Positions 6,644 through 13,199 of a stretch of 14,984 nt of DNA are shown here, one piece after another; within the stretch, counting starts at the first letter, position 1, and every line of letters begins with the position of its first letter. The position numbers and the translations under genes were made by a program. The notes beneath the pieces were generated by a model. It was not told the DNA's origin. It worked only from the letters and a program-made list of their open reading frames with translations, and did no database searches. The stretch covers positions 1 through 14,984 of the forward strand of contig CAMLMF010000017.1 in assembly GCA_946480995.1 (NCBI GenBank), in the 5' to 3' direction. Source of the stretch: an uncultured Bdellovibrio sp. (GTDB taxonomy: Bacteria > Bdellovibrionota > Bdellovibrionia > Bdellovibrionales > Bdellovibrionaceae).

Positions 6644-9337
6644 CTAAGCGCTGCCAGCAAGTTTGCGTAATACATAGTGCAAGATACCACCGTTTTTATA
6701 GTACTCGAGCTCCACAGCTGTATCGATGCGTGATCGCACCAGAATTTCTTTGCTTGAACCATCAAGTCGCGTGATCACGACCTTGATGTCTTGCTGCGGT
6801 TTCATTCCTTTAGAAATACCGACGATATCAATTTTTTCCGAGCCATCAAGGGCCAGTGTTTTACGATCAACGCCAGCATGAAACTGTAGTGGCAGCACAC
6901 CCATACCAATTAAATTTGAACGATGGATGCGTTCGAAACTTTCTGCGATCACGGCCTTCACTCCCAGCAAACGGGTTCCTTTGGCAGCCCAATCTCGGGA
7001 AGAGCCTGTTCCATATTCCTTGCCGGCAATAACTACCAAGGGAACCTTATCCGCCTGATACAACATTGCTGCATCAAAGATAGGCATTACGTCGCCACTT
7101 GGAATGTATTTCGTCATGCCACCTTCCACACCGTGCAACATTTCATTTTTTATGCGGATGTTGGCGAAAGTTCCGCGCACCATCACGTCGTCATTGCCAC
7201 GGCGTGAGCCGTAAGAGTTAAAATCGTTTGCAGCGACTCCGCGAGAAGTTAAATATTTACCTGCCGGAGAATCTTTCTTAATGCTGCCAGCTGGGGAAAT
7301 ATGATCTGTCGTGATTGAGTCACCCAGGATGGCCATGATGCGTGCATCAGTGATTTCCTGCAAAGCTTCTGGTGTTTTTTGCATTCCTTCGAAATAAGGT
7401 GGATTCTTAATATAGGTACTGTCGTTCCAAGAATATGTCTGTGAAGTTGTCGTTTGAATGGCTTTCCAGTCTGCAGTTCCGGCAAAAACATTTCCGTAAC
7501 GACTTTCAAACATTTTTACTTCAACTGCTTTATTCACAGCTTCTTGCACTTCTTGATTGCTTGGCCAGATATCTTTTAAATACACGGCTTTGCCATGTTG
7601 ATCCTGTCCCAACGGTTCTTGAGTGATATCTAATTCCATGCTCCCCGCAATAGCGTGGGCAACAACCAGCATTGGTGATGCCAAGTAATTCGCTTTCACA
7701 TGGGGATTAATACGACCTTCAAAGTTACGATTGCCGGAAAGAACCGAAGCCACAACCAAATTTCCTTTTTCAACGGCATTAGCGATCGGCGGTGGCAATG
7801 GACCCGAATTTCCAATACATGTGGTGCAACCATAACCCACTAAGTTAAAACCCAATTGGTCGAGATACTTCTGCACGCCTGATTTTTCTAGATAATCCGT
7901 AACAACTTGCGACCCTGGAGCCAAAGATGTTTTCACCCAGGGTTTTACTTGCAGGCCTTTTTCAACGGCTTTTTTTGCAACCAAACCCGCACCAATCATC
8001 ACCGAAGGGTTCGACGTGTTCGTACAACTTGTAATCGCCGCGATAACGACATCGCCGTGTCCTAAAGAATAGGAAGCACCCGCAACAGGTACGGCCGAAT
8101 TGTGCTTTGAACTTTTATCTGGGGCAACTTGAAAACCTGAAACCAACTGATGTTGAAAGTCGCTTTTGGCCTGGGTCAGAACTACGCGATCTTGGGGACG
8201 CTTCGGACCTGCAAGTGACGGCTCTACAGTGCTCATATCAAGACTTAACGTTTCAGCAAAGACATAGTCCTTTTCTTGAGCTTCGTTGCGCCACAAGCCT
8301 GTGTGCTTTGCATACGTTTCCACTAAAGCAACTGTGTGAGCATCACGACCTGATAAACGCATGTATCTTAAAGTTTCATCATCGACAGGAAAGAATCCGC
8401 AAGTCGCACCATATTCTGGCGCCATGTTGGCGATCGTCGCACGATCCGCTAAAGACATCGTCGCCAAACCTGGGCCGTAAAATTCCACGAATTTTCCAAC
8501 AACACCTTTTTTTCGCAGCATTTGCGTGATGGTTAAAACCAAATCAGTTGCAGTTGTGCCTTCTTTCACTTTTCCTTCAAGGCGAAAGCCCACGACTTCA
8601 GGAATTAACATGCTTAGTGGCTGACCTAGCATAACTGCTTCTGCTTCGATACCACCAACACCCCAGCCCAACACTGACAATCCATTGATCATCGTCGTGT
8701 GACTGTCTGTTCCTACCAACGTGTCCGGAAATGCGTATTCGCCTTGCGCGGACTTTTGCTTCCAAACCGTTTTTCCAAGATATTCTAAGTTTACTTGATG
8801 GCAAATACCGGTTCCTGGCGGAACGACTCTGAAGTCTTGAAAAGCGTTTTGACCCCATTTCAAGAAAACATAACGTTCGTGATTTCTTTCAAATTCCATT
8901 TTGACGTTTTCATCAAAAGAACTTGGTGTGGCAAAAGAATCCACCATCACCGAGTGGTCAATGACTAGATCGACGGGTACCAGAGGATTGATTTTTTTGG
9001 GATCTCCGCCTAAAGCCGCCATCGCATCGCGCATGGCTGCTAAGTCGACCACGGCAGGAACGCCGGTAAAGTCCTGCATCAAAACACGAGCGGGGAAAAA
9101 AGAAATTTCTCGCAATAAAGATTTCGGATCCATGCTTAACAAAGAATCAATGTCTTCTTTGCTAACGTGCAGACCATCTTCATGGCGTAAAAGATTTTCT
9201 AAAAGCACACGCACTGAAATTGGCAGTTTTTTTAGATTGGGATGAGAAATTTTTTGCAGGTTAAATATATGATATTCTTTGCCTGCGACCGTTAACTTTT
9301 CTTTGGTTTTAAAACTGTCCTTGGACTGAATGTGCAT
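6644..9337 (-). CDS. acnA: Aconitate hydratase A (AcnA/IRP1 type)
   Basis: Aconitase isomerises citrate to isocitrate in the TCA cycle, in the cytoplasm, using a [4Fe-4S] cluster. The 897-residue length matches AcnA (about 890). Visible landmarks are [17 protein letters not shown] at 88-104, [11 protein letters not shown] at 209-219, SCTNTSNP with cluster ligand C438, [14 protein letters not shown] with ligands C504 and C507, [14 protein letters not shown] at 671-684, and [10 protein letters not shown] in the C-terminal swivel domain at 778-787. ATG 9337 has AAGGAG with 7-base spacing. An in-frame GTG at 9364 would add nine residues, but its GAGGAG lies only one base away, so ATG 9337 is preferred. 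It follows the Nudix gene by 17 bases and is probably cotranscribed. Aconitases of this class can bind mRNA when they lose the cluster, which is of interest given the hairpin at its own start. Confidence 0.98.
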   Translation of the reverse strand: MHIQSKDSFKTKEKLTVAGKEYHIFNLQKISHPNLKKLPISVRVLLENLLRHEDGLHVSKEDIDSLLSMDPKSLLREISFFPARVLMQDFTGVPAVVDLAAMRDAMAALGGDPKKINPLVPVDLVIDHSVMVDSFATPSSFDENVKMEFERNHERYVFLKWGQNAFQDFRVVPPGTGICHQVNLEYLGKTVWKQKSAQGEYAFPDTLVGTDSHTTMINGLSVLGWGVGGIEAEAVMLGQPLSMLIPEVVGFRLEGKVKEGTTATDLVLTITQMLRKKGVVGKFVEFYGPGLATMSLADRATIANMAPEYGATCGFFPVDDETLRYMRLSGRDAHTVALVETYAKHTGLWRNEAQEKDYVFAETLSLDMSTVEPSLAGPKRPQDRVVLTQAKSDFQHQLVSGFQVAPDKSSKHNSAVPVAGASYSLGHGDVVIAAITSCTNTSNPSVMIGAGLVAKKAVEKGLQVKPWVKTSLAPGSQVVTDYLEKSGVQKYLDQLGFNLVGYGCTTCIGNSGPLPPPIANAVEKGNLVVASVLSGNRNFEGRINPHVKANYLASPMLVVAHAIAGSMELDITQEPLGQDQHGKAVYLKDIWPSNQEVQEAVNKAVEVKMFESRYGNVFAGTADWKAIQTTTSQTYSWNDSTYIKNPPYFEGMQKTPEALQEITDARIMAILGDSITTDHISPAGSIKKDSPAGKYLTSRGVAANDFNSYGSRRGNDDVMVRGTFANIRIKNEMLHGVEGGMTKYIPSGDVMPIFDAAMLYQADKVPLVVIAGKEYGTGSSRDWAAKGTRLLGVKAVIAESFERIHRSNLIGMGVLPLQFHAGVDRKTLALDGSEKIDIVGISKGMKPQQDIKVVITRLDGSSKEILVRSRIDTAVELEYYKNGGILHYVLRKLAGSA

Positions 9338-9357
9338 AAGAGGCTCCTTGCCTCTTA
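9337..9357 (-). promoter_or_regulatory. Hairpin displaying the acnA Shine-Dalgarno in its loop
   Basis: On the minus strand TAAGAGGC (9357-9350), loop AAGGA (9349-9345) and GCCTCTTA (9344-9337) form a perfect 8-bp stem with a 5-base loop. The first three bases are the stop codon of the Nudix gene and the last base is the A of the acnA ATG. The Shine-Dalgarno core AAGGA fills the loop, with the last G of AAGGAG in the stem. The structure spans exactly stop to start. A ribosome ending the Nudix gene would open it, giving coupling; a protein bound to it would block acnA. It lacks the CAGUGN loop and bulged C of a classical iron-responsive element. Confidence 0.7.
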
Positions 9358-9903
9358 ATTCCACTCTCCTCTAAGGAATTTATCAAGCCAAAAGGACCCG
9401 ATCTGGGTTTTCACATCACTCACTTTTCCCTCTCGCACATAGCGCATTAGGTCCTGTGGTGGTACTTCGACAACCTCAATAAATTCCCCATGATCCAACT
9501 GTCTTTGCGACAGATTCGTATCCTGCGCTAGGAATAAATCAATGTGTTCATTTGAATAACCAATGACTGGATGAATTGTAGTCAAAAACTTCCAATCTTT
9601 GGCTTCATATCCAGTCTCTTCTTTCAGTTCCCTCTTGGCCGTATCCAGAGTCACTTCGTTGGCGTCGCGCTTTCCCGCAGGGAACTCTAAAAAAACCTGT
9701 TTTACGGCATGACGGTATTGATGGACCATCACGACATTTCCATTAGGTAAAAGCGGAATAATCATCGCAGCCCCGGGATGCAGAATGTATTCGCGCGTAT
9801 ATATTTTTCCATCAGGAGCTTGGACCTGGTCGCGTTCAATCTTCAGAAATCGACCTGTAAAAATTTGTTGCGACGAAATAACTTTTTCTTCGAGATGTTT
9901 CAT
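9355..9903 (-). CDS. Nudix hydrolase, ADP-ribose pyrophosphatase type
   Basis: Nudix hydrolases split nucleoside diphosphates linked to another group. This one resembles ADP-ribose pyrophosphatases (ADP-ribose to AMP and ribose 5-phosphate), a cytoplasmic clean-up or NAD-turnover role. The 182-residue protein has a perfect Nudix box G-x5-E-x7-REUxEExGU at 77-99 (GKRDANE ... RELKEETGY), with metal-binding E92, E95 and E96. It also has the [16 protein letters not shown] lead-in at 63-78, typical of the ADP-ribose branch. The N-terminal strands [16 protein letters not shown] at 10-25 also fit that branch. ATG 9903 has only a weak Shine-Dalgarno (GAGATCC). It is the first gene of a two-gene unit with acnA, and its stop codon is part of the acnA leader hairpin. 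The exact substrate cannot be fixed by sequence; GDP-mannose or other sugar nucleotides are alternatives. Confidence 0.92.
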   Translation of the reverse strand: MKHLEEKVISSQQIFTGRFLKIERDQVQAPDGKIYTREYILHPGAAMIIPLLPNGNVVMVHQYRHAVKQVFLEFPAGKRDANEVTLDTAKRELKEETGYEAKDWKFLTTIHPVIGYSNEHIDLFLAQDTNLSQRQLDHGEFIEVVEVPPQDLMRYVREGKVSDVKTQIGSFWLDKFLRGEWN

Positions 9904-9985
9904 AGGCCTAGGATCTCATACCGAGACCTTATTGTCTCAATATTATTCCTAGACGAAAGATCACTCGTCCTTTGTCTAAAATGTG

Positions 9986-9991
9986 TATAAT
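9986..9991 (+). promoter_or_regulatory. Candidate -10 box of the outer-membrane protein gene
   Basis: A perfect TATAAT lies 89 bases before the ATG of the plus-strand outer-membrane protein gene. No good -35 sits 16-18 bases upstream. Transcription from here would give a leader of about 80 bases that contains the hairpin at 10036-10058. This is in the 176-base divergent gap 9904-10079, which also has a small GAGAC-N6-GTCTC inverted repeat at 9923-9938 that could serve either gene. Confidence 0.4.
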
Positions 9992-10035
9992 GGAGGTTGC
10001 TCGAAAAACTTTATTAAATGACTCTAAAATAGAAT

Positions 10036-10058
10036 GTGAATTGGAAGAGTCGATTCAC
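10036..10058 (+). promoter_or_regulatory. Leader hairpin of the outer-membrane protein mRNA
   Basis: GTGAATTG (10036-10043) pairs with CGATTCAC (10051-10058), eight pairs with one G-U and a 7-base loop. It ends 8 bases before the AGGAGG Shine-Dalgarno (10067-10072). A competing pairing GACTCT (10020-10025) with AGAGTC (10046-10051) uses the loop of the first, so two exclusive folds are possible. A stabilising 5' hairpin, common on abundant outer-membrane protein mRNAs, is the simplest reading. Confidence 0.45.
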
Positions 10059-10079
10059 TCGTGATCAGGAGGATCTTCT

Positions 10080-10832
10080 ATGAAGACTTTAAATAAAGTA
10101 GGTCTGTTTATTTCGACCGTGCTTATTGTCTCCGCGTTTTCCGCACAAGATGCCAATGCTCAACGTCGCGGTGGTGGCCGTGGCCTAGGTGGCGGCGATA
10201 TGGCATTGGGCCTGGGAATCTCGACGGTCTCTGCAGGACAAAGTGATTTGAATGGTGCAATTGATGACGCCGTCACCGCCGGTGCCAGCGTAAAAAATTT
10301 GGGAAGCGCTTGGGAGTTCTATGCGAACTGGAGCTATCGCTTCACAGGCACAATGTATTCATTTGTTTTCCGTCCTTCGTATTTCACGCAAAAAACGGAT
10401 GGTTCGGGCCCCGGTGGCAACTATGACTATGCCCTTTCCGGATTTACTGTGTTCCCGATTTTCCGCCTGCACCCTTTAGAAAACTCGTTTATTAAGTTTT
10501 ATATGCAGACCGGTCTTGGCTATGGCAACTTGTCAGGCTCTATCACGGCCGGGGGACGCAATCTAGATTTTAAAGGCAGTGCCTTTGGCGCTATGGGTGG
10601 TATCGGAGTTGAATTCTGCTTTACAGATTCTCACTGTATGACCGTCGAAGGAAACATCCGTTACATGCCGATTGAAAGAAATCTGACTTCTGGTGGCAAC
10701 TGCTCAAGCGGTTCAGATATTCCAGGTATTAGTCAGTGTGGTGGTTCCGGTGAAGTTGAAAGAAATAACAACGACTTGCAGACCACAATGTCAGGCGTGC
10801 AAGGTCTTATTGGCTACACAATGAACTTCTAA
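10080..10832 (+). CDS. Secreted outer-membrane beta-barrel protein of unknown role
   Basis: The 250-residue protein has a clear signal peptide (MKTLNKVGLF, a hydrophobic core to about residue 20, likely cleavage after ANA at 27). A short Arg/Gly-rich start (28-39) follows. Residues from about 40 alternate polar and aromatic or aliphatic residues in strand-like blocks (AWEFYANWSYRF at 77-88, YSFVFRPSYF at 93-102, FIKFYMQTGLGY at 137-148). The protein ends in Phe (GYTMNF), as expected for the C-terminal signal read by the Bam complex. This fits an eight- to ten-strand barrel. Four Cys (180, 186, 208, 220) sit in predicted loops and could form two disulfides. ATG 10080 has a strong AGGAGG with 7-base spacing, suggesting high expression. 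I do not recognise a specific family. It stands alone between the divergent Nudix gene and a terminator. Confidence 0.85.
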   Translation: MKTLNKVGLFISTVLIVSAFSAQDANAQRRGGGRGLGGGDMALGLGISTVSAGQSDLNGAIDDAVTAGASVKNLGSAWEFYANWSYRFTGTMYSFVFRPSYFTQKTDGSGPGGNYDYALSGFTVFPIFRLHPLENSFIKFYMQTGLGYGNLSGSITAGGRNLDFKGSAFGAMGGIGVEFCFTDSHCMTVEGNIRYMPIERNLTSGGNCSSGSDIPGISQCGGSGEVERNNNDLQTTMSGVQGLIGYTMNF

Positions 10833-10872
10833 TGTATTATTAAATTTAGTCTGGAAATTTTGTGCCTATTTG

Positions 10873-10899
10873 AAAGCCCTCTTCTTAGAGGGCTTTTTT
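10873..10899 (+). terminator. Intrinsic terminator of the outer-membrane protein gene
   Basis: AAAGCCCTC (10873-10881) and GAGGGCTTT (10888-10896) make a perfect 9-bp stem with a 6-base loop, and T's run on to 10899. It ends the plus-strand outer-membrane protein transcript 40 bases after its stop. The loop holds the TAA of the convergent HxlR gene (10885-10887), so the terminator and that gene's 3' end overlap. Confidence 0.92.
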
Positions 10900-11250
10900 C
10901 ATTTCAAAGCCGCGCTTTTTAATTTTGGCGCCGACCTTGGCAATGGCTTCAATTGCCGGTCTTAGCTCATGGCCTAGATCGGTTAACGAATATTCCACTG
11001 ATGGCGGTGACGTCGGCACCACTTGGCGAATGATCAAACCGTCTTTCTCTAAACGTCTTAATCTTTCCGTAAGAACTTTTGCCGAGACGCCTTCAATGTC
11101 CGCCTTCAGCTCACTAAAGCGACGTGCTTCATCTCGCAAGTACCAAATAATATTCGGTGTCCATGTGCCACCCACAAGCTTCATACATGTCGTTAGCGGA
11201 CAGGTGCCTTCAGCAGGAGGAGCGACCTTGTTTTTTCTTCTGCGCAACAT
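10885..11250 (-). CDS. HxlR-family winged-helix transcriptional regulator
   Basis: HxlR-type regulators are small dimeric winged-helix DNA-binding proteins, often sensing aldehydes, quinones or oxidants through a conserved N-terminal Cys. The 121-residue protein matches the family: CPLTTCMKLVGGTWTPNIIWYL at 17-38, RRFSELKADIEGVSAKVLTERLRRLEKDGLI (recognition helix) at about 43-73, and YSLTDLGHELRPAIEAI at 87-103. C17 lies at the place of the redox Cys in other members, with a second Cys at 22. The frame is open to 11601, but those extra residues lie antisense to the next gene and do not look like protein. ATG 11250 puts the start where the family begins. Its Shine-Dalgarno is weak (GTGAG/GAGAT). 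It is divergent from the nitronate-monooxygenase-like gene, the usual layout for a local regulator and its target. Confidence 0.93.
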   Translation of the reverse strand: MLRRRKNKVAPPAEGTCPLTTCMKLVGGTWTPNIIWYLRDEARRFSELKADIEGVSAKVLTERLRRLEKDGLIIRQVVPTSPPSVEYSLTDLGHELRPAIEAIAKVGAKIKKRGFEMKKAL

Positions 11251-11279
11251 CGAGATCTCACTTTTTAAGTTTCTAAATC

Positions 11280-11311
11280 GTAACTTCAATGTATGGTTAC
11301 TAAGAGTTACC
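11280..11311. promoter_or_regulatory. Candidate operator in the HxlR / nitronate-monooxygenase divergent promoter
   Basis: GGTTACT-AAG-AGTTACC (11295-11311) is a dyad with one mismatch per half, and a further GTAAC half-site lies at 11280-11284, inverted relative to GTTAC at 11296-11300. The 117-base gap 11251-11367 must hold both promoters. A dimeric HxlR regulator binding here is plausible. I cannot assign firm -35/-10 boxes for either gene. Confidence 0.4.
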
Positions 11312-11367
11312 TTATATCCAAAAGTGATCTTACATGCTAGTCTATTGACGCGCATTGAGGAGATTCT

Positions 11368-12465
11368 ATGTGGCAAAAAAATGCATTCACGGAAAAAGTC
11401 GGCCTGCAATGGCCTATTATTCAAGGTCCTTTCGGCGGAGGCTTGTCTTCCGTTGCTTTGACGGCTGCGGTTTCTAACCACGGGGGCCTCGGCTCTTTTG
11501 GAGCGCACTATATGACTCCAGCCCAAATTGAAGAACTTTGTCAGGATATTCGCAAGCAAACCAACAAGCCCTTTGCGGTAAATTTGTGGGTGTCGGATCA
11601 CGACCCTGCGGCAGAAAATATTACGCCCGCACGTTTTGAAGAATTTAAATCTTACTTAAAGCCTATTTATGAAAAACTCGGTGTGGCCCTTCCCGCCTAT
11701 CCACAAAAGTTCGGTGAAAAATTTGAAGAGCAAGTCGAAGCGATTTTAAAGTCTCGGCCTCCGGTCTTTAGTTTTGTCTTTGGCGTGCCGGCGAAAGAAA
11801 TTCTGCAGGAGTGTCGCAAGAATAAAATTCTGACAGTCGGCACCGCAGTCACTGTCGAGGAAGCCTTGGCATTGGATGATGCAGATGTTGATGTCATTGT
11901 CGCGTCAGGTTTTGAAGCCGGTGGTCACCGCGGGGCTTTCTTAAAAGCTGCAGAAGATTCTTTGATGGGCACGATGTCCTTACTTCCCCAAGTGGTTGAT
12001 CGTGTGCACCGACCGGTGATTGCTGGCGGCGGCGTCACTGATGGGCGCGGGATTGCGGCATCTTTGATGTTAGGTGCAAGTGGCGTACAAATTGGGACAG
12101 CCTTTTTGGCCTGTGAAGAGTCGAATGCAACAGCTAACCATAAGAATCTTTTGCGCTCGAAAAAGTTATTACCGACGAAATTAACTCGCGCTTTTTCTGG
12201 ACGACTTGCGCGTGGGATTGAAAATAAAATGATGCATGAAATGGGACAAGATCTTACGAAGATCGCGCCTTATCCTGTACAAACTTGGCTTACCCGCAAT
12301 TTCAAAGATGCAGCGGCCACTCAAAATGCCTGGGACTATGTCGCTTTGTGGGCCAGTCAGTCCTTCCCACAAATCAAACATCACAAAGCGCAGGATCTTA
12401 TGACCTCGCTCATCCAAGAAACAGAAATTGCCTTACAAAGATTTTATTCAGGACCGGGCAAGTAA
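11368..12465 (+). CDS. Nitronate monooxygenase-like FMN enzyme (2-nitropropane dioxygenase family)
   Basis: FMN-dependent TIM-barrel enzymes of this family oxidise toxic alkyl nitronates; some members have other roles (for example enoyl-ACP reductase FabK). The 365-residue protein shows IIQGPFGGG at 17-25, where Met is more usual after QAP/QGP, AVNLWV at 70-75, VGTAVTVEEA at 157-166, the catalytic-site EAGGHRG at 183-189 with H187, VIAGGGVTDGRG (phosphate site) at 217-228, and GASGVQIGTAFLACEES at 236-252. ATG 11368 has GAGGAG five bases upstream. Its neighbour is a divergent HxlR regulator, which suggests induction by a reactive small molecule. The 3' end overlaps the convergent phosphoesterase gene by 22 bases. 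FabK-like activity is less likely, because there is no fatty-acid gene nearby, but it cannot be excluded. Confidence 0.9.
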   Translation: MWQKNAFTEKVGLQWPIIQGPFGGGLSSVALTAAVSNHGGLGSFGAHYMTPAQIEELCQDIRKQTNKPFAVNLWVSDHDPAAENITPARFEEFKSYLKPIYEKLGVALPAYPQKFGEKFEEQVEAILKSRPPVFSFVFGVPAKEILQECRKNKILTVGTAVTVEEALALDDADVDVIVASGFEAGGHRGAFLKAAEDSLMGTMSLLPQVVDRVHRPVIAGGGVTDGRGIAASLMLGASGVQIGTAFLACEESNATANHKNLLRSKKLLPTKLTRAFSGRLARGIENKMMHEMGQDLTKIAPYPVQTWLTRNFKDAAATQNAWDYVALWASQSFPQIKHHKAQDLMTSLIQETEIALQRFYSGPGK

Positions 12466-13199
12466 ACCCACTCGCCCTTGCCATCGCGCAAGCAGAACAC
12501 TTTCACGCGCTCTTCAAACCAAGATCCCAGATTGATTGAGCGCACTTTTTGTCCTTCAACATCAACCATGTGGTCGTCAAAGACATGCATGTGGCCTGAG
12601 ATAATAATATCAAACGGTTTTTCCAAGTACGCCTTCGGAGCATGCTCACGAATCATTTGCACTAAAGAGTCTTCATTGCTGGCCCGGTAGTGGCCCGTTC
12701 GCGCGCGGGATTTTTTACTGGCTTTATTCCCGATATGATCCCAGAAACGCCCAGGCAAGATCGCTCCTAAAGGTTTGACGAACGGATTGCGAATGATGCT
12801 GCGGTATTTTAAGTATTTAACATCATTCAGATTGATTAAATCTCCGTGCTCAACACGCACGCGCACACCATCAATCACATAGTGCTGGGCTTCGACAAAA
12901 ACTTCCACGCCCAGTTTTTTCTGAAAGAAACCTTCGACATGCACATCGTGATTGCCTTCAATATAAGTAATCCGCGCACCGGCTTTTTTTAAGTCCTGCA
13001 GGGCTTCCATAAGAGGTTGAAACTTTTTAGCAAAGTATTCATGCCCACCCACCCAAAGATCAAAAATATCACCTAAAAGAAAAAGATGAATATTTGCAGG
13101 GTTTCGCCCCTGCAAAGAACGCAAAAAGCGCAACAGGATTTTCCCATTGCGCTCATCTGCGGATTTTAAATGAATATCAGATAGAAACCAGGCTTCCAC
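12444..13199 (-). CDS. LpxH-like calcineurin-type metallophosphoesterase (UDP-2,3-diacylglucosamine diphosphatase family)
   Basis: LpxH-type enzymes cleave UDP-2,3-diacylglucosamine to lipid X in lipid A synthesis, at the inner face of the inner membrane. The 251-residue protein has all metal motifs of the superfamily: D8 and H10 (SDIHL), GDIFD at 43-47, GNHD at 82-85, H118 before GD, and GHMH at 202-205. Length and spacing resemble LpxH (about 240). Classical LpxH has GNRD where this has GNHD, so it may be a paralogue (LpxH2-like) with another substrate. The start is GTG, which overlaps the ftsZ stop (TAGTG). No good Shine-Dalgarno precedes it, so translation is probably coupled to ftsZ. The tail overlaps the convergent nitronate-monooxygenase-like gene by 22 bases and I see no terminator. 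Confidence 0.88.
   Translation of the reverse strand: MEAWFLSDIHLKSADERNGKILLRFLRSLQGRNPANIHLFLLGDIFDLWVGGHEYFAKKFQPLMEALQDLKKAGARITYIEGNHDVHVEGFFQKKLGVEVFVEAQHYVIDGVRVRVEHGDLINLNDVKYLKYRSIIRNPFVKPLGAILPGRFWDHIGNKASKKSRARTGHYRASNEDSLVQMIREHAPKAYLEKPFDIIISGHMHVFDDHMVDVEGQKVRSINLGSWFEERVKVFCLRDGKGEWVYLPGPE

Noticed and set aside
9337..9357. Classical iron-responsive element at acnA
   Set aside because: The loop is AAGGA, not CAGUGN, and there is no bulged C in the stem.
9338..9364. GTG 9364 as the acnA start
   Set aside because: Its GAGGAG is only one base from the codon; ATG 9337 has an ideal AAGGAG spacing and gives the normal AcnA length.
11251..11601. N-terminal extension of the HxlR regulator to 238 residues
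   Set aside because: It is antisense to the nitronate-monooxygenase-like gene and the promoter gap, and HxlR proteins are about 110-130 residues long.
12457..12482. GGCAAG/CTTGCC hairpin as terminator of the nitronate-monooxygenase-like gene
   Set aside because: Only 6 bp, with a 14-base loop and no T-run, and it lies in the coding region of the opposite gene.
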